DNA of 64,000 nucleotides from Odontocerum albicorne (Eukaryota > Arthropoda > Insecta > Trichoptera > Odontoceridae), in assembly GCA_949825065.1 (NCBI GenBank), contig OX463862.1, positions 17,581,246 to 17,645,245 on the forward strand, in the 5' to 3' direction. Numbering within the stretch: the stretch's first letter is position 1; every line of letters begins with the position of its first letter. Below, piece by piece: positions 1 to 11,204 of this stretch. The translations under genes and the position numbers were made by a program. Below the pieces are notes generated by a model. The model worked only from the letters and a program-made list of their open reading frames with translations, was not told where the DNA came from and did no database searches.

Positions 1-129
1 ATAATTTTCTATAGCTCTTTGGGGACGGTTGTCTCGAATAGAAAGATGATGAGGATGATCGTTGTTTTAATAAAACTCGTTTGAAATCGGAATATGCAAA
101 AAAGTATTTTATTGTTAAACGTCGGTATT

Positions 130-285
130 TATAATATTTGGAATGTGCGTAGAACGGCGCAGAAGATATGTCGCCGTCTCGTTTCCGCTGAACAATATAT
201 TTATTGTTGCACGTCCCGTATTCATATGATTTGTAGGAAGGCGCAGAAGATATGTCGCTGAGTCGTTCTCGCTAAACAACAACAG
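130..285. repeat. Two-unit tandem duplication, 84-bp period
   Basis: The string GGCGCAGAAGATATGTCGC occurs at about 156 and 240, and the sequence after each copy is similar (GTCTCGTTTCCGCT against GAGTCGTTCTCGCT). The period is 84 bp. No gene was recognised between 1 and 340. Confidence 0.7.
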
Positions 286-339
286 CGGCTCGCGCCGCGA
301 CCATAGGGAGCAAAGGTCGCTACAGCTCTGTTCCCTGGC

Positions 340-562
340 CATTACGATTACCTCAAGAGCACTTCCTAACTAACTCAAAATGTAATATTAATAATGGTGG
401 ATGAAATACTTCAATATCGCTATTTCAAGAATGTTTTAATTCAGATATAAAATAAAATAAGTGCGAAACTAGCCCGGAAGCGAATCCGCCAGGAATCAAA
501 CCTGAGACGTCTGCTTTCTTGACGTGAATTTTAACTGTTAGACTACGACCGCCGAAATAACG
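340..562 (-). repeat. tRNA-derived SINE (SINE-C), decayed
   Basis: Read on the minus strand this has a tRNA-like head with a B-box-like GGTTTGATTCCTG, then a body related to the copy at 8355-8590. Both share the order: tRNA-like part, an ATTCAGATAT block, and a terminal block near CTCAAGAGC. Confidence 0.55.
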
Positions 563-579
563 TCTGTATTTCACATATA

Positions 580-2850
580 CAGGCGAACCTCGACTTTCGC
601 ACATAATTGGTTCCTGAAAATGTGTGCGAAAGTTAAATGTTCGAAAGTAGAGGGAAGAAAAAAAAACACCAAAGATTGTATATACTTCAAAAATTTTATT
701 TGTCAAAAATTACTCAGTACATATTAAATTGAAATTATATTTTTTTAACGAAATTGTCAAGAGTTTTTTGTATTTTATTATTTTTTTTCTTTTCTTCATA
801 GAGAGTTGTGTAACACGCAGTGCTATTATGGATCTCCCTACGCACTTTAGATATGCGTTCTCCATTTGGGTCACATTCTTCTATAATATTTAAAAATTTC
901 TCAATATGTGTTAAAGCTTCGTTCAAGTTTTTTAATGTTAAGGTATTGGGTATTTCTTCTGGTTCTTCTTCCTCACTTTCGTTTTGTACGTATGAACTAG
1001 AATTTTCATTCTCGTGACGATCCATAAGAAATTCATTTGACAATGGTTCAGAATGTGATTCTATCAATTCATTAACATCTTCGCTATTGACTTCAAGGCT
1101 TAGTTCATTCATCAGGTGAACTATTTCAAGAGTTATGGTTTCTGGGGTATCATCAAAATTTTGAAAATCACTCATCATCTGTGGGCATAGTTGCTTCCAC
1201 GAACCTTTCATTGTTGACTCTTTTATTTCAGCCCATGCATCTCCAATATTATTTATTGCATTCCATATGTTATAATTTTTCCAGAAATCTATTAATGTGG
1301 GCCCACCTTCCATTTCAGTTGCCTTGATGGCCTGATTCATGATCGACCGCATATAATATCGTTTAAACGTAGCTATCACCGTTTGGTCCATGGGTTGTAT
1401 GAGACACGTAGTATTGGGGGGAAGAAACACTACATTGATTTCTGGGTATAAATTTTGTAGAGATTTTGGGTGTCCTGGAGCATTATCTAAGATTAATAAT
1501 GCTTTAAATGGTAAATTATTAACTTCACAATAATTTTTTACTGCTGGTACAAAATGTGAAGTAAACCAATCTTTAAATATTAAAGCGGTAACCCAGGCTT
1601 TTTTATTGGATTTCCAAATGACTGGAAGCAATTTTTTATCTTTCCCTTTCAATGCTCTAGGATTTTCTGCTTGATAAACTAACAATGGCTTCAATTTTAA
1701 ATCACCAGCTAAATTTCCACCAAGAAGCAATGTCAATCGGTTTTTAGAAGGTTTATGGCCAGGCGCAACTGATTCATCCTTTGATAAGAATGTACGATTA
1801 GGCATCTTCTTCCAAAATAAACCAGTCTCATCTACATTGAATATTTGACTAGAGGTATATTCTCCATCTTCAATAATTTTGGACAGTGACGGAATAAAGT
1901 CTTTTGCAGCATCTTTATCCGCATCGGCTGATTCTCCGGTGAATTTAATATTGCGTAAAGAATACCTTGTTTTAAAATATGAAAACCAGCCGTTACTTGC
2001 ATGAAACACCGTGTCAGAATCATTTTTTAGTCTAGCCTTCCAATCATTATGCAAGCTAATAGCCCTAGCTTGAATCTCCGAAGTACTCAGAGGTACGTCT
2101 TATTGATTTTGGTCACTAATCCAATACATCAAAGATTTCTCCATTTCATCCATTACTATGCCGTGCTTTTTGGAAACAATTTTTGATGATATATTTCCAC
2201 AATTTTTTACATATTCCTTAATTTTATTTTTATTCTTTAATATCGAACATATCGTAGACCTGTTTATATCATACGATCGGCCAATTGAAGCAAACGACTC
2301 TCCATTTTCAGATCGTTTTATTATATCCATCTTCGTTTCGATTGTATGAAGTTTATGGGTTCTTGGTTTTTTTTAGCTATATTTACTTCACAGTTTTTTC
2401 GTTTCTCACTCATGTTAAAACTTTTTTTATTTTTTAAACAAAATAATTTATTTAATATTACTACTGTACAACTTCTCCCAAAATAAATTATGTTAAAACG
2501 GGTACGTAATATTTGAAACAAAACTCGCAGAACAATTCATCTGTGCGTATGCTAACGCAAGACTGAACCTGTCGAGATCAGACGGGAGTGTGTACAAATT
2601 AGTAAATTCAAATGCATGCGTTTGATTCGCTCGCTCTCGTATGTTAATGCATATGTGCGAACATATGTGCGAACAGGACATAACACTTTTCACAGTGCGG
2701 ACTGGGCTCATAAGCGTTTCATGGTGCAACAGGAAAACAAAACATTTTTGCATTATTTCGGGAAAAAAATTATTAAAAAACTATTTTTCAAAAATGTGCG
2801 AAATAGCGAATTGTGCGAAAGTCGAATGTGCGAAAGTCGAGGTTCGCCTG
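580..2850 (-). mobile_element. Tigger/pogo DNA transposon with both TIRs
   Basis: The element is bounded by near-perfect terminal inverted repeats: left CAGGCGAACCTCGACTTTCG, right the reverse complement ending at 2850. It is flanked on both sides by TA (578-579 and 2851-2852), the target site used by the pogo/Tigger superfamily. Inside is one minus-strand transposase with few lesions. Sub-terminal GTGCGAAAGT motifs repeat near both ends. The length, 2.27 kb, is that of a full-size Tigger, so this is not a MITE. Confidence 0.9.
735..2413 (-). pseudogene. Tigger/pogo transposase (CENP-B type HTH plus DDE_1), two lesions
   Basis: Read on the minus strand, the protein begins MSEKRKNCEV at 2413. 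An N-terminal psq-like helix-turn-helix follows (SIGRSYDINRSTICSILKNK), then a CENP-B-type region (PLSTSEIQARAISL, GWFSYFKTRYSLRN), then a DDE_1 catalytic domain. The acidic triad can be seen: D in FNVDETGLFW, D in LLILDNAPGH and D in IQPMDQTV, at residues 75, 190 and 223 counted from codon 2054. Two lesions break it: a frame change near 2325-2345, and an in-frame TAA at 2100-2102 just after DQNQ, where relatives read straight through. The 1.3-kb catalytic part is open. This decay pattern suggests a fairly recent insertion. Function is inferred from the family: cut-and-paste transposition at TA. Confidence 0.9.
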
Positions 2851-3007
2851 TACTTATAATCTATATTTCACATGCTCTATTTTTCAAACATTACTAATTT
2901 GTTTTTCACATATGATAATAATATTTATTTCACATATAATAATAATGTCTTCTTCACATATAATAATATGTATTTGAAATACAATAAAAATCTGTATTCA
3001 TATCTTA

Positions 3008-3514
3008 AAATGAGAAGCGTATTCTGCGATAATAATCTAAATTTGAAACTTCGACAACGGTTAGTTAAATGCTACGGTTGGTCAGTGTTATTGTATGGAG
3101 TGGAATCATGGACCCTCAAAGTAAGTAGTATAAACCGACTGGAAGCATTCGAAATGTGGATGCACCGGAGAATGCTACGGATAACTTGGACGGATATGGT
3201 CAGCAATACAAGGGTTCTTCAAAGAGCCAAAGTTGATAGAGTTGCTGACTGATATTAAAATCTGAAAGGTGTCCTACTTGGGTCATGTACTAAGAGGAGC
3301 AAAGTACAAATTACTGCACCTGATCATCCAAGGCAAAATAGAAGGCCGAAGAGGTTTTGGCAGGAGTCAAATCTCCTGACTCCGCAATATACGTAATTGG
3401 ACTGGCATAAGGGGCGTTGAAGATCTTTTTCGGGCTGCCGAGGACAAAGATACCTACTGTCAGGTGATGTTCAACGTTGGAGGGACCTGACATGACACTG
3501 GAAAGAAGAAGAAG
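3008..3514 (+). mobile_element. 5'-truncated non-LTR LINE with perfect 12-bp TSD
   Basis: It encodes the C-terminal end of a LINE reverse-transcriptase ORF (LLYGVESWTLKVSSINRLEA, then EMWMHRRMLRITWTDMVSNT), with frame breaks after VDRVAD. It ends in a GAAGAAGAAG tail. The 12-bp ATTCATATCTTA is repeated exactly at 2996-3007 and 3515-3526, so this is a target-primed insertion. Close relatives lie at 14106-14482 and, on the other strand, about 39778-39862. Confidence 0.88.
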
Positions 3515-3849
3515 ATTCATATCTTATGATAATCTGTATTTCATATGTATTGAAATTTATACTTCACACGTAATACTCGTAATAATCTGTATTTCACAAA
3601 TAATAATTATCTATACTTTACATTTATTATAGTAATAGTCTGTATTTACAATAAAACACAAAAATAACTTTTACTTCAAATATATTATAATAAAAAAAAT
3701 TCCTTTGAATACAATATTATAATAATCTGTATTTGACGTAGAATCTGTATATCACATGTTAAAATGATACATTTTTAGTGATCATTATTTCACATGTAAT
3801 AATAATTTGTATATCGCATATAATTAAGACGCGAATACAAAATCCGTCA

Positions 3850-4290
3850 GAATAACGGACTGTTCTAGTCGCGGCAAAAGTAGGTAACTGTTATTCTTCC
3901 GCCTTTTTTCTGATTTGACGTTTTATTTCATGCGGATAATTATCCAACTGTGGTATATTGGTAAATGTTACAAGCCACATTCACAATGGTCTTGATTTCG
4001 AACTCGGTTTCCATGAAAATGCATTTTTTTACAATCAGTTTAATCAAATTAAGATTCATTTATTTATATGTACCTTCTTATAGTACAATCAAGCGAACCT
4101 GTGAAAATCTTCACCAACCGACCAGATAGTAAAGAATAAAGGCAGATATTTAAATCATCTATCGATTGAAAACAGGAAGGGATTGTGGAAAGGGATGGCA
4201 AATTGAAAACGAAACTCACTGAATAGAACTGAAATGCTTCTTTTATCGATATTTGAAACATGCCAATAAGTGGCCAAGTCTAAGCTTAGT
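3850..4290. other. AT-rich stretch with no recognised feature
   Basis: No open frame with family resemblance, RNA gene or repeat was recognised here. Confidence 0.4.
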
Positions 4291-4344
4291 TAATAACTAG
4301 TTCCAGAGCCTCACTGTGTGGAGAGGGAAGAACGTTTGAGATTA

Positions 4345-5350
4345 TAAGCTACATGAATACGATTATAAACATACCGTCACGTCGTTTCCCTGTCGGGGTA
4401 GGCAGAGACGAAAGAGCGTCAGAATTTGTTATTGCAACATATAGTATATCTCTCTCCTCTTGTAGATTCATACAACTCAAACGGTTTCTTTGACCTTTTT
4501 CATCACTCGAAACATTTACATTTTTATCTCTCACTTGATCCAACCATACATTTTATGGTCTTCCACTACCACGATTTCATACATTGTCACGCATGACACC
4601 CCCATGTGCAATTCTCAGTGCATGCATTTTTACATACGATAGTTTATTTGGATCCTTTGAGTATTTTTCTAAGTTGCAAGTTGGCACTAGAATACTATTG
4701 TGGACTATTATCTTAGCATCTGTATCCATACGAGGAGTTGACCTTTGTATGTATGAATGACTTCTTAGCACAAATCATCACGCTTTGTCCCTTGCGGTAT
4801 AGACAAAGAGAGCAGATCTCCAAACTTTTCTATCCATGCACACAACTTTCACCTCTTCCATATTCGTCATGAACAAACTTCCATTATTCATACTTAAAAT
4901 TCACTCAGTCTAGCCACGTTTTCCTCGGTCTACCTTTACCACGCACACCTTGCCTTCCTTACTTGAATACTCTTTTAGTCATTATTTCGTCATTCATTCG
5001 TGAAACATCCATTTTATCCATGGATTCATTTCCAATGTCTCCAAGAGATAGCAGAAGCCTTCTTTCACAAATTCTGTCCACATTTTTTTCTTAGTCTCCA
5101 TACATCTCCATACTAATCATCTTACCTTTATTCTTCTTCTGTCAAATTCAAGTTTTACTTCCATACGTCAAGGTGGGCTCCGATACACTATTATGTATTG
5201 CGATTTTTTACCACTTTTGATATAGCATGGTTCTTATTTATTTCATTAGGTGTTCCGTTTACCTAGTTCCCTATTGCTACGCTTCTTTCAATCTCCGTTT
5301 CGACTCATCTATCACACGTCAATATACTGCTCAGATATACGATAAATTGG
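4345..5350 (-). mobile_element. RTE-type LINE 3' fragments, rearranged
   Basis: The reverse strand carries the 3' end typical of this genome's commonest LINE: a GTCGGGGTAGGCAGAGA-like block, then blocks for the ORF2 C-terminus (RNRLSCMN, then DALSSLPTPTGK). At least two 3' ends are visible (about 4370-4450 and 4775-4860), so one copy is broken or nested in another. Sequence to about 5350 matches further-upstream LINE parts. Confidence 0.7.
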
Positions 5351-5640
5351 CATAATATCTAGTTTCTGGTATCTTTGCAGCAAAGCTAATCACCAGCAGC
5401 ATCGCGAGATATCAGGTAATTCCATCGTTCCAAAAACTAAGTGTAACCAGTCTATATCTGGGTCTGTCCGCAACGGATCAGTGGATGCAAGAACCAATAA
5501 CAGAACTGTACTGGCACCAGTACAGGATCGGTCCCAGGAAATCATCAATCAGTAATATTATTCTTTGAAGTGTATATGATAAATTCAAGGGCGCAGTTTT
5601 AAGGGTGTAACTTATAAAAATATCAATAAAACACTCAGAG
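5350..5640. other. Unassigned stretch, slightly higher GC
   Basis: No long frame or known repeat was recognised. Base composition is less AT-rich than its surroundings, so it may be an unrecognised element. Confidence 0.3.
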
Positions 5641-5654
5641 ACAGAATATATACA

Positions 5655-5960
5655 TACAAACCATCACACAATTTCTTTATAAGGATAGGCAGAGAGGATA
5701 GAGCATCACACATTCCAATCACGATATATTTGCTTCACGTCCTTTACACCCATACATCTTTCCACTCAGTTCCTTCTGTTTTTTCTTACAAATTACGTTT
5801 CATTCTTTCGAAAAATATAAATCACTTAGCCCAACATTACCTTTTTTAGTATTTCTCTACTACGGCTTCCACTAGCATTAGAGCTGTTGATATAGTCCAT
5901 TTTTCAATACATCTTATACAGCTCCTTTCGTTTCTCTTAATTCTAGCCTCCTCTCCTTCT
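5655..5960 (-). mobile_element. RTE-type LINE 3' fragment
   Basis: Minus-strand copy of the recurring 3' end. An AGGATAGGCAGAGAGG block is followed by the CATACATCTTTCCACTC-like and CTACTACGGCTTCCACT-like blocks shared with the copies at 27.5 and 36.6 kb. Confidence 0.65.
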
Positions 5961-6520
5961 TTTAATATTTCAATCTCTTGGTTCAACTGTACTTCTCTCA
6001 GTCGTCTCCTACCACATAACCAGAAATGCAGATATATGAAGAATGTGTCAAACCAAAGACATTTTAAGATGGGGAAGGAAGAAAATACTTTATTTGTTGG
6101 ATCAAGTCTAAAGTATGGATGACACAACGATTCTTCGTATAGTTTTTCATAACCATCCCATTTGAATCCAACCAACAAACAGATCCTCAAAGAAATGGAG
6201 GGATAACTGGTAATTCGAAAGAAATATCAAGAATTTACTAAATAAGAAGCTTTAAGGAAACATATCTAACTCCCACGTAGTCCTTTTGAAGACGTTAAAT
6301 AATATTTGTTCTATTTTTTCTGGTTTCAGTAATGGTAGATGGATGGTCGAATATCAGGAGTTTTGAACCTTGTTTCCCAATGAAGAACTCAGTAGCCTAA
6401 TTGGTAAAACTCTTGTAATTCAGCCCGAGGTATATAGTTTTGACAAACGTTGATCTACAATTTGAAAAAGGTTGCAGGCTATTCTAATTCAATTCTGATT
6501 GGATTAAAGATATTATTGCA
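5960..6520. other. No recognised gene
   Basis: There are short frames only. A tRNA-like piece (AGTAGCCTAATTGGTAAAAC) near 6391-6430 may be a worn SINE head. Confidence 0.3.
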
Positions 6521-6569
6521 TGTCAATAAATCAGCCAAGTTGTAGTATATATCATGAAAGTACAATACA

Positions 6570-6655
6570 GCAAAAGAGGGGCTTGACCATGCGATTACGT
6601 ACTGGACTTCCATGCGAAAGATTGCCGGTTCAAACCCTGCGCTGCACTACTCCCC
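6570..6655 (+). repeat. tRNA-derived SINE head (SINE-B)
   Basis: It reads ACCATGCGATTACGTACTGG, then a B box GGTTCAAACCC and CTGCACTACTCCCC. This matches the minus-strand copies at 12.5, 45.1 and 51.1 kb. It is immediately followed by an RTE LINE 3' end. Confidence 0.7.
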
Positions 6656-6840
6656 TCATTTTTAGAGTAGGCAGAATAGACAAAGCGCTAGACATTCCTA
6701 TCTGGACACACTTCTTCCGCCTCTTCTATGTACAAATACACCTTTTCATACAACTCTCAGGTTTTCTCTGACTTTCTATATTTCTATCTAACCATACTTT
6801 TCTTTGTCTTCCTACAACACCTCACTCACAATAAACAAAT
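6656..6840 (-). mobile_element. RTE-type LINE 3' fragment joined to a SINE head
   Basis: AGAGTAGGCAGAATAGACAA starts the usual inverted 3' end of the RTE family, directly after the SINE-B head. The joint is either an insertion or a true SINE-LINE chimera. Confidence 0.6.
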
Positions 6841-6959
6841 GCTTAGCGATCATTTTCAATTACGAGGGAGGGTCTTTTACATTATCACCATATTTGTGTG
6901 AAAAAGGCCCATTTAATCCTAGAAACGTACCAGTTAAAAATTAAACAGGTTTTCGCAAA

Positions 6960-7140
6960 GTGAAACACGACCAACAAACAGCACACTTTCCTCCGCCGCC
7001 GCCACTCTCGCTTTTCGCTGTGGCAGCGGCGTTGCATCTTGTTGCGCAATAGCTACATCATTTGGGTCACTCGGAGTGGTGTTTTCTCTTTCAGCGGCCG
7101 TCGTATCGGCCGTAATCTAATGATTGTCTGTCTGACTGCT
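6960..7140. other. CpG- and GC-rich island, unknown function
   Basis: A short island rich in CG dinucleotides (CCTCCGCCGCCGCCACTCTC, GGCAGCGGCG, CGGCCGTCGTATCGGCCG) in AT-rich surroundings. It contains a perfect TTGCGCAA, the C/EBP half-site palindrome, at about 7044-7051. No coding frame was recognised. It could be a promoter, an RNA exon or part of a transposon. Confidence 0.4.
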
Positions 7141-7239
7141 GATATGTCGTCTTCAGAAGTTGATGGCTATCTCGAAACTCGATAGACATGCTTTGAATAG
7201 TGATTTATTTAACCCTCTACTCTTTACATCCTAAACAAC

Positions 7240-7690
7240 TGATTATTTCTGTAGCCTGATTGGTAAGGTGCTTGACTTCCACCTGGAGGATTGAATCCCA
7301 ATGGTGGCTTTAGGAAGAACTTGAATAGAACGGTATTTGAGAGTTTTTTTTCAAAATTTATGATTGTAAATTAACACTTCACTCCATCTAAAGCTGATTG
7401 TGTTTCTATCAAATATCGGAAGATCTCTAAAGGGTTTTTTATAGTCCATCTTCCCTTTTTTTCAATTTTTTTAATAAAATGTTTTTTTTAAACGTATGCA
7501 GATGTTGGGAAGTACCTAATCTAATGGCCACAGTCTCTGTCTTCCTATCCTTACACTCAGCATACTCGTATTTATATTTATTTTATAATATTTTTAAATT
7601 GTCAGTAAAAGTGGGTTCGAGTCTCGAGTCGGAACGCCCTTAAGGAGAGTTTTCTTTATTAACGCCGCTTTATATACATATATTGTCCTT
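7240..7690 (+). repeat. Repeat E, SINE-like
   Basis: Shares several blocks in order with 19950-20270 and, inverted, with 20790-21110: ATATCGGAAGATCTCTAAAG-like, GGGAAGTACCTAATCTAATG and CTTCCTATCCTTACACTCA. Near the end is a tRNA B-box-like GGGTTCGAGTCTCG. Confidence 0.65.
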
Positions 7691-7869
7691 TTACTAGACC
7701 TCATCTCGTAATTGTTTAAGTTGACAATAGTCCGGCTGGTAATAATGTTTTAAGCAGTTCTTCAGATAACATTTCTCGTGTGCGCTAAACGTATGTGAAT
7801 GTTGTTGCCTCTTCTCGTGCAGTAATAATGTCAAATCGTATCATGATGGACTGCGAGTTTTGAGCCTAC

Positions 7870-8040
7870 TCCAGTAAATTATATTTTTAAAGAAGGAAAC
7901 GTAAAACATTCGATAAATTGTATGAGATGATGTATACGTGTAGAGAAAGCAAGAAATAAGAAAACTGTCGCTCTGTACTTCTGCCTACCCCGACAGGGAA
8001 ACGCCGTGATACTATGTATATTGTATTTAGAAAATATCCA
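7870..8040 (+). mobile_element. RTE-type LINE 3' fragment
   Basis: Plus-strand copy ending CTGCCTACCCCGACAGGGAA, ACGCCGTGATACTATGTATA. This is the sense orientation of the 3' end seen inverted at many places in the window. Confidence 0.7.
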
Positions 8041-8124
8041 AATTCATGGATAGTGTTTTTATTATGACCTTTAACACTGTTTGGACGTGTGGAGTTAATG
8101 AGTGACTAAGTTAGTATACAAGTC

Positions 8125-8340
8125 AGAAGTGCAAGGTGGGCTTGGAAGAGGAGACCGAAGTAAACTTGGCTGGATCAAACGGACCATATTTTGAAAGAAG
8201 ATAAAGTGAGAAGTATAAATAATGAAATATTGTGCATGACGAGATAAAGTAATATGAAGGAGGCGAAAGTTGTCTACTTAGATATGTTTGGAGTAATGTT
8301 CTCTCTGAGGCAAGAGACACGGTGTGATGAAATGTATGAT
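8125..8340 (+). mobile_element. RTE-type LINE 3' fragment
   Basis: GGCTGGATCAAACGGACCAT, ATTTTGAAAGAAGATAAAGT and a final GGTGTGATGAAATGTATGAT match the sense strand of the RTE 3' region. The central part is diverged. Confidence 0.6.
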
Positions 8341-8354
8341 TTTTTTATTCGATA

Positions 8355-8590
8355 ATTTGGTGTAACGCTGTTTTACGATCGCCTCAAGAGCGCTTTATAA
8401 CAAACTCAACAGAAAATTATGGAGGTCGAAGGACACCAATAGAGCTAACAAGAGCGCCATTGGGCTATTTATCACATAAGAGAACATTAATTCAGATATC
8501 AAATAGTTTAAGAATAAAATCAGTTAGGAAGTGAATACGCTAGGAATCGAACCTGAAACGCCCGCTTGCTTAACATGAATACGTATGTTC
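8355..8590 (-). repeat. tRNA-derived SINE (SINE-C)
   Basis: The reverse strand has a B-box-like AGGTTCGATTCCTAGCG, then a body that matches 340-562, ending near CTCAAGAGCGCTT. Confidence 0.6.
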
Positions 8591-8599
8591 GATTAAATT

Positions 8600-9270
8600 A
8601 TTAATTTATATTGTTGATCTCCATTTTTAAATTAAATTATTTATTTGAGAAAATATCTACACAGTAAACTTAAATTTAAGTGACAGGCCAGTTTCGCTTT
8701 ACAAAGTATTGTCAAACTGTACGAAATACATTGCTTACCAAGCTTATATAACAAAATATTTAGCAATATGTGAATTAAAACTGACATAAGAACTTAACAC
8801 GAGTCGACCATCCTGATATGCTGAAAACCACCAGCTTAACGACCAGCCCTCAAAAAACGTTAATTTGCTATACTATCCTTCATCCAACTTTTGATGTTTG
8901 AATTACGATCACTGAAAAATGTATTGGTTTATGTATAATAGCTTTTAAAAGTTTATTTAAAAAAAAACATTAAATGTTTGAAGTAATTTGTAAAATTTAG
9001 GAATACAAATAGTAAAATTACTCATACCGTGTTTTATTCTAATGCAGAAAAACTATTTATGGTATAATTGATGTTATTTAAGTGACTATAGACAACAATG
9101 ATGGGTTAAGATGGTCTCTAGTTTAATTTACTGTGACTCGATGACAAGAGGATGGTGAAATTTGTTTGTTTTCCAGTAGTTTATTAATAATGGTGCAACA
9201 TTTGCTCTCAATTGACAGACAAACGCTTTTGTTATACATTTTCAGTATACACTTGTATGTTATTTATTAA
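8600..9270. other. AT-rich, no recognised feature
   Basis: No coding frame, RNA gene or family repeat was recognised. Confidence 0.4.
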
Positions 9271-9277
9271 TTTATTA

Positions 9278-9410
9278 TTTTCATCGCTAGAAGAACACTG
9301 TACCCATATTTTCATCGCTAGAAGAACACTGTACCCATATTTTCTTCGCTAGAAGAATACTTTACCCATATCTTTACTTTTCATCGCTAGAACAACACTG
9401 TACACTGTAC
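9278..9410. repeat. Minisatellite, about 30-31 bp, four units
   Basis: Units of the form TTTTCATCGCTAGAAGAACA plus CTGTACCCATA repeat at 9278, 9308 and 9339, with a disturbed fourth unit ending near 9410. Confidence 0.8.
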
Positions 9411-9950
9411 AACAATCTCATTCAACGTTATAGGTCTGAAATAGCAAAAAATACCGCATGTTCAACTTGCAAGTCATGAATTTCGTATTGTACGTAGTCC
9501 TACTATACTGCACCAAATAGGGTACACCATATTTCAAAGTAAAAAAAAAATACTATAAAAATATTATGAACACTAAGAATATAGAACTGATATAATTACC
9601 AGAAGTTTTATTTATGAGTTTATTCCAAAGTAAAAAAGATAGTTACAAAAAATACTTTTTACCTTTTTGATGACTTCATAGAAAAAATACAAAATAACCG
9701 CTGATTTTACTGTGTTTGTATTCACTCTCCAACGAATTAAACTACAATGAACTATTTTTATAGTATTGTGTACACAATGTACTTGACACCAAGCTAAATC
9801 AATAACATGAAACTTGAGTGGGTACTTCAGAATTTTTTGCTGACGAACTGTACCGTACATGGGACGGTGGGTCTAAATGGGTTAAATATTTTTCTTTTCC
9901 TTTGCCTCAGCATGGTTCCTTTGCCTTAGCATGAAAAGAATATATATGTA
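9410..9950. other. AT-rich, no recognised feature
   Basis: Nothing recognised apart from short chance frames. Confidence 0.4.
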
Positions 9951-10128
9951 TTGGGTGTTAACATAAGTTGTGTCCGTTTTTTTTTTTTTCAAATTTAAAA
10001 ATGAGCACCAAAAGTAAAACAAAATCGTAAAGGTTATACGTCATTTGAAAATAAACTTTCTTCTCTACAAGATATTGTGTTTGCTTTTAAGTTACATATA
10101 TTATTTTATTTGATTACAAGCTTTCAAA

Positions 10129-10460
10129 ATGGAATGTCAAGTAGACATAGTTGAGCATTTTCGACACCTCCTTCTGTCTGCGTTCAATCGAGGGAATAAA
10201 GCTGCTCGCGATATTTGCGAAGTGTACGTTGAAGATGCTATGAATGAAAGGACAGCTCGTCGATGGTTTTTGTATTTTAAAGACGGTAATTTCGACCTGA
10301 AAGGTATGGAGCGTGCGGACGATCAGTGGACTTCGATGAAGACCGCTTGAACCATATTATTCATGAAGATCCCCTTCAAACCACCGTAGAATTGGCTTAG
10401 CAGATGAATTATAGTCACATGACTGTATACCGCCATCTTAAATCAATGGGAAAAGTCCAG
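10129..10460 (+). pseudogene. Mariner transposase N-terminus, broken
   Basis: HTH region of a mariner transposase: NRGNKAARDICEVYVEDAMN, ERTARRWFLYFKDGNFDLKG, then after a frame change LNHIIHEDPLQTTVELA, a stop, and YSHMTVYRHLKSMGKVQ. The frame then runs into an inverted copy of the same N-terminus. The D,D catalytic region is missing. Confidence 0.85.
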
Positions 10461-10464
10461 AATC

Positions 10465-10615
10465 CACACTCCATGTCTTTCAGGTCGAAATTACCGTCTT
10501 TGAAATGCAAAAACCATCGACGAGGTGTCCTTTCTTTGGCAGCTTTATTCCCTCGATTGAACGCAAACAGAAGGAGGTGTCGAAAATGCTTACTTTTGTC
10601 TACTTGACATTCCAT
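10465..10615 (-). pseudogene. Inverted second copy of the mariner transposase N-terminus
   Basis: It starts MECQVDKSKHFRHLLLFAFN and continues to HFKDGNFDLKDMEC, where it meets the opposite arm. About 14 residues are deleted relative to the left arm. Confidence 0.85.
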
Positions 10616-11074
10616 TTTGAAGGCTTGTAGTCAAACAAAATAATATATGTAACGTAAAAGCAAACATAATATCTGTAGAGCAGAAAGTTTTCTTTCGAAT
10701 GACGTATAACTTTAACCATTTTGTTTTTCTTTTAGAGCTCATTTTTAAATTTGAAAAAAAAACAGGCACGACTTATGTTAACACGTAATATATAATATAT
10801 CTTAAACCATAATATTAAAAAAATTAGAATGGGAGTACAAATTTTTCCTTGAAACAGTTTAGCGACACATGAAAACCGTCTATATGAAGGGACATGGAGT
10901 TGAAAAGCGTGCTAGCTCTACCTACGGGTTCTACATGACGATATGAATGATCGTTTTATAAATCAGCACTCTTACAAGAGCATTTTTGACTTTAACAGGG
11001 ATGGCACTTTGGACTTGTTTTATTTTCAAAACTTCTGCGTGTGGGCCTCACACGTAATGTGTCTTCTTCAGTCA

Positions 11075-11190
11075 AGTCACAGTGTTCAGTCTTGCGGTTA
11101 GACTTCATACTAAGCAAACGCCGCCGAAAGTTCGATTCTTGGCGAATTCACTTCCGGATTAGTTTTACTCTTAGAGTATTTAATATACAC
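11075..11190 (+). repeat. SINE-C fragment
   Basis: GTTCGATTCTTGGCGAATTC, ACTTCCGGATTAGTTTTACT matches the reverse strand of the SINE-C copy at 475-530. Confidence 0.5.
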
Positions 11191-11204
11191 ATACGGTCTG
11201 TGAG

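Larger units (their letters stand above)
562..3850. repeat. Degenerate CTGTATTTCACATATAAT repeat tract, split by a Tigger and a LINE
   Basis: Short AT-rich motifs of the type CTGTATTTCACATATAATA recur at 562-579, 2851-3007 and 3515-3850. They look like one old minisatellite-like array into which the Tigger element (580-2850) and a LINE fragment (3008-3514) were inserted. Units are too diverged for a single exact period. Confidence 0.6.
9951..10788. mobile_element. Fold-back mariner with two 5' ends
   Basis: Flanked by TA (9949-9950 and 10789-10790). Left end TTGGGTGTTAACATAAGTTG; right end is a slightly diverged inverted copy. The left arm carries, on the + strand, the start of a mariner transposase (10129: MECQVDIVEHFRHLLLSAFN). 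The right arm carries the same start on the - strand, from 10615. So both halves derive from the 5' end of one element, joined head to head near 10462, and no catalytic domain is present. Left arm lesions: a frame change near 10318 and a stop at about 10398. The right arm lacks about 14 residues after GNKAA. It cannot encode a working transposase; mobility in trans is conceivable. Confidence 0.88.

Noticed and set aside
5846..6190. 114-codon minus-strand frame
   Set aside because: Part lies in an RTE LINE fragment and the rest shows no family resemblance.
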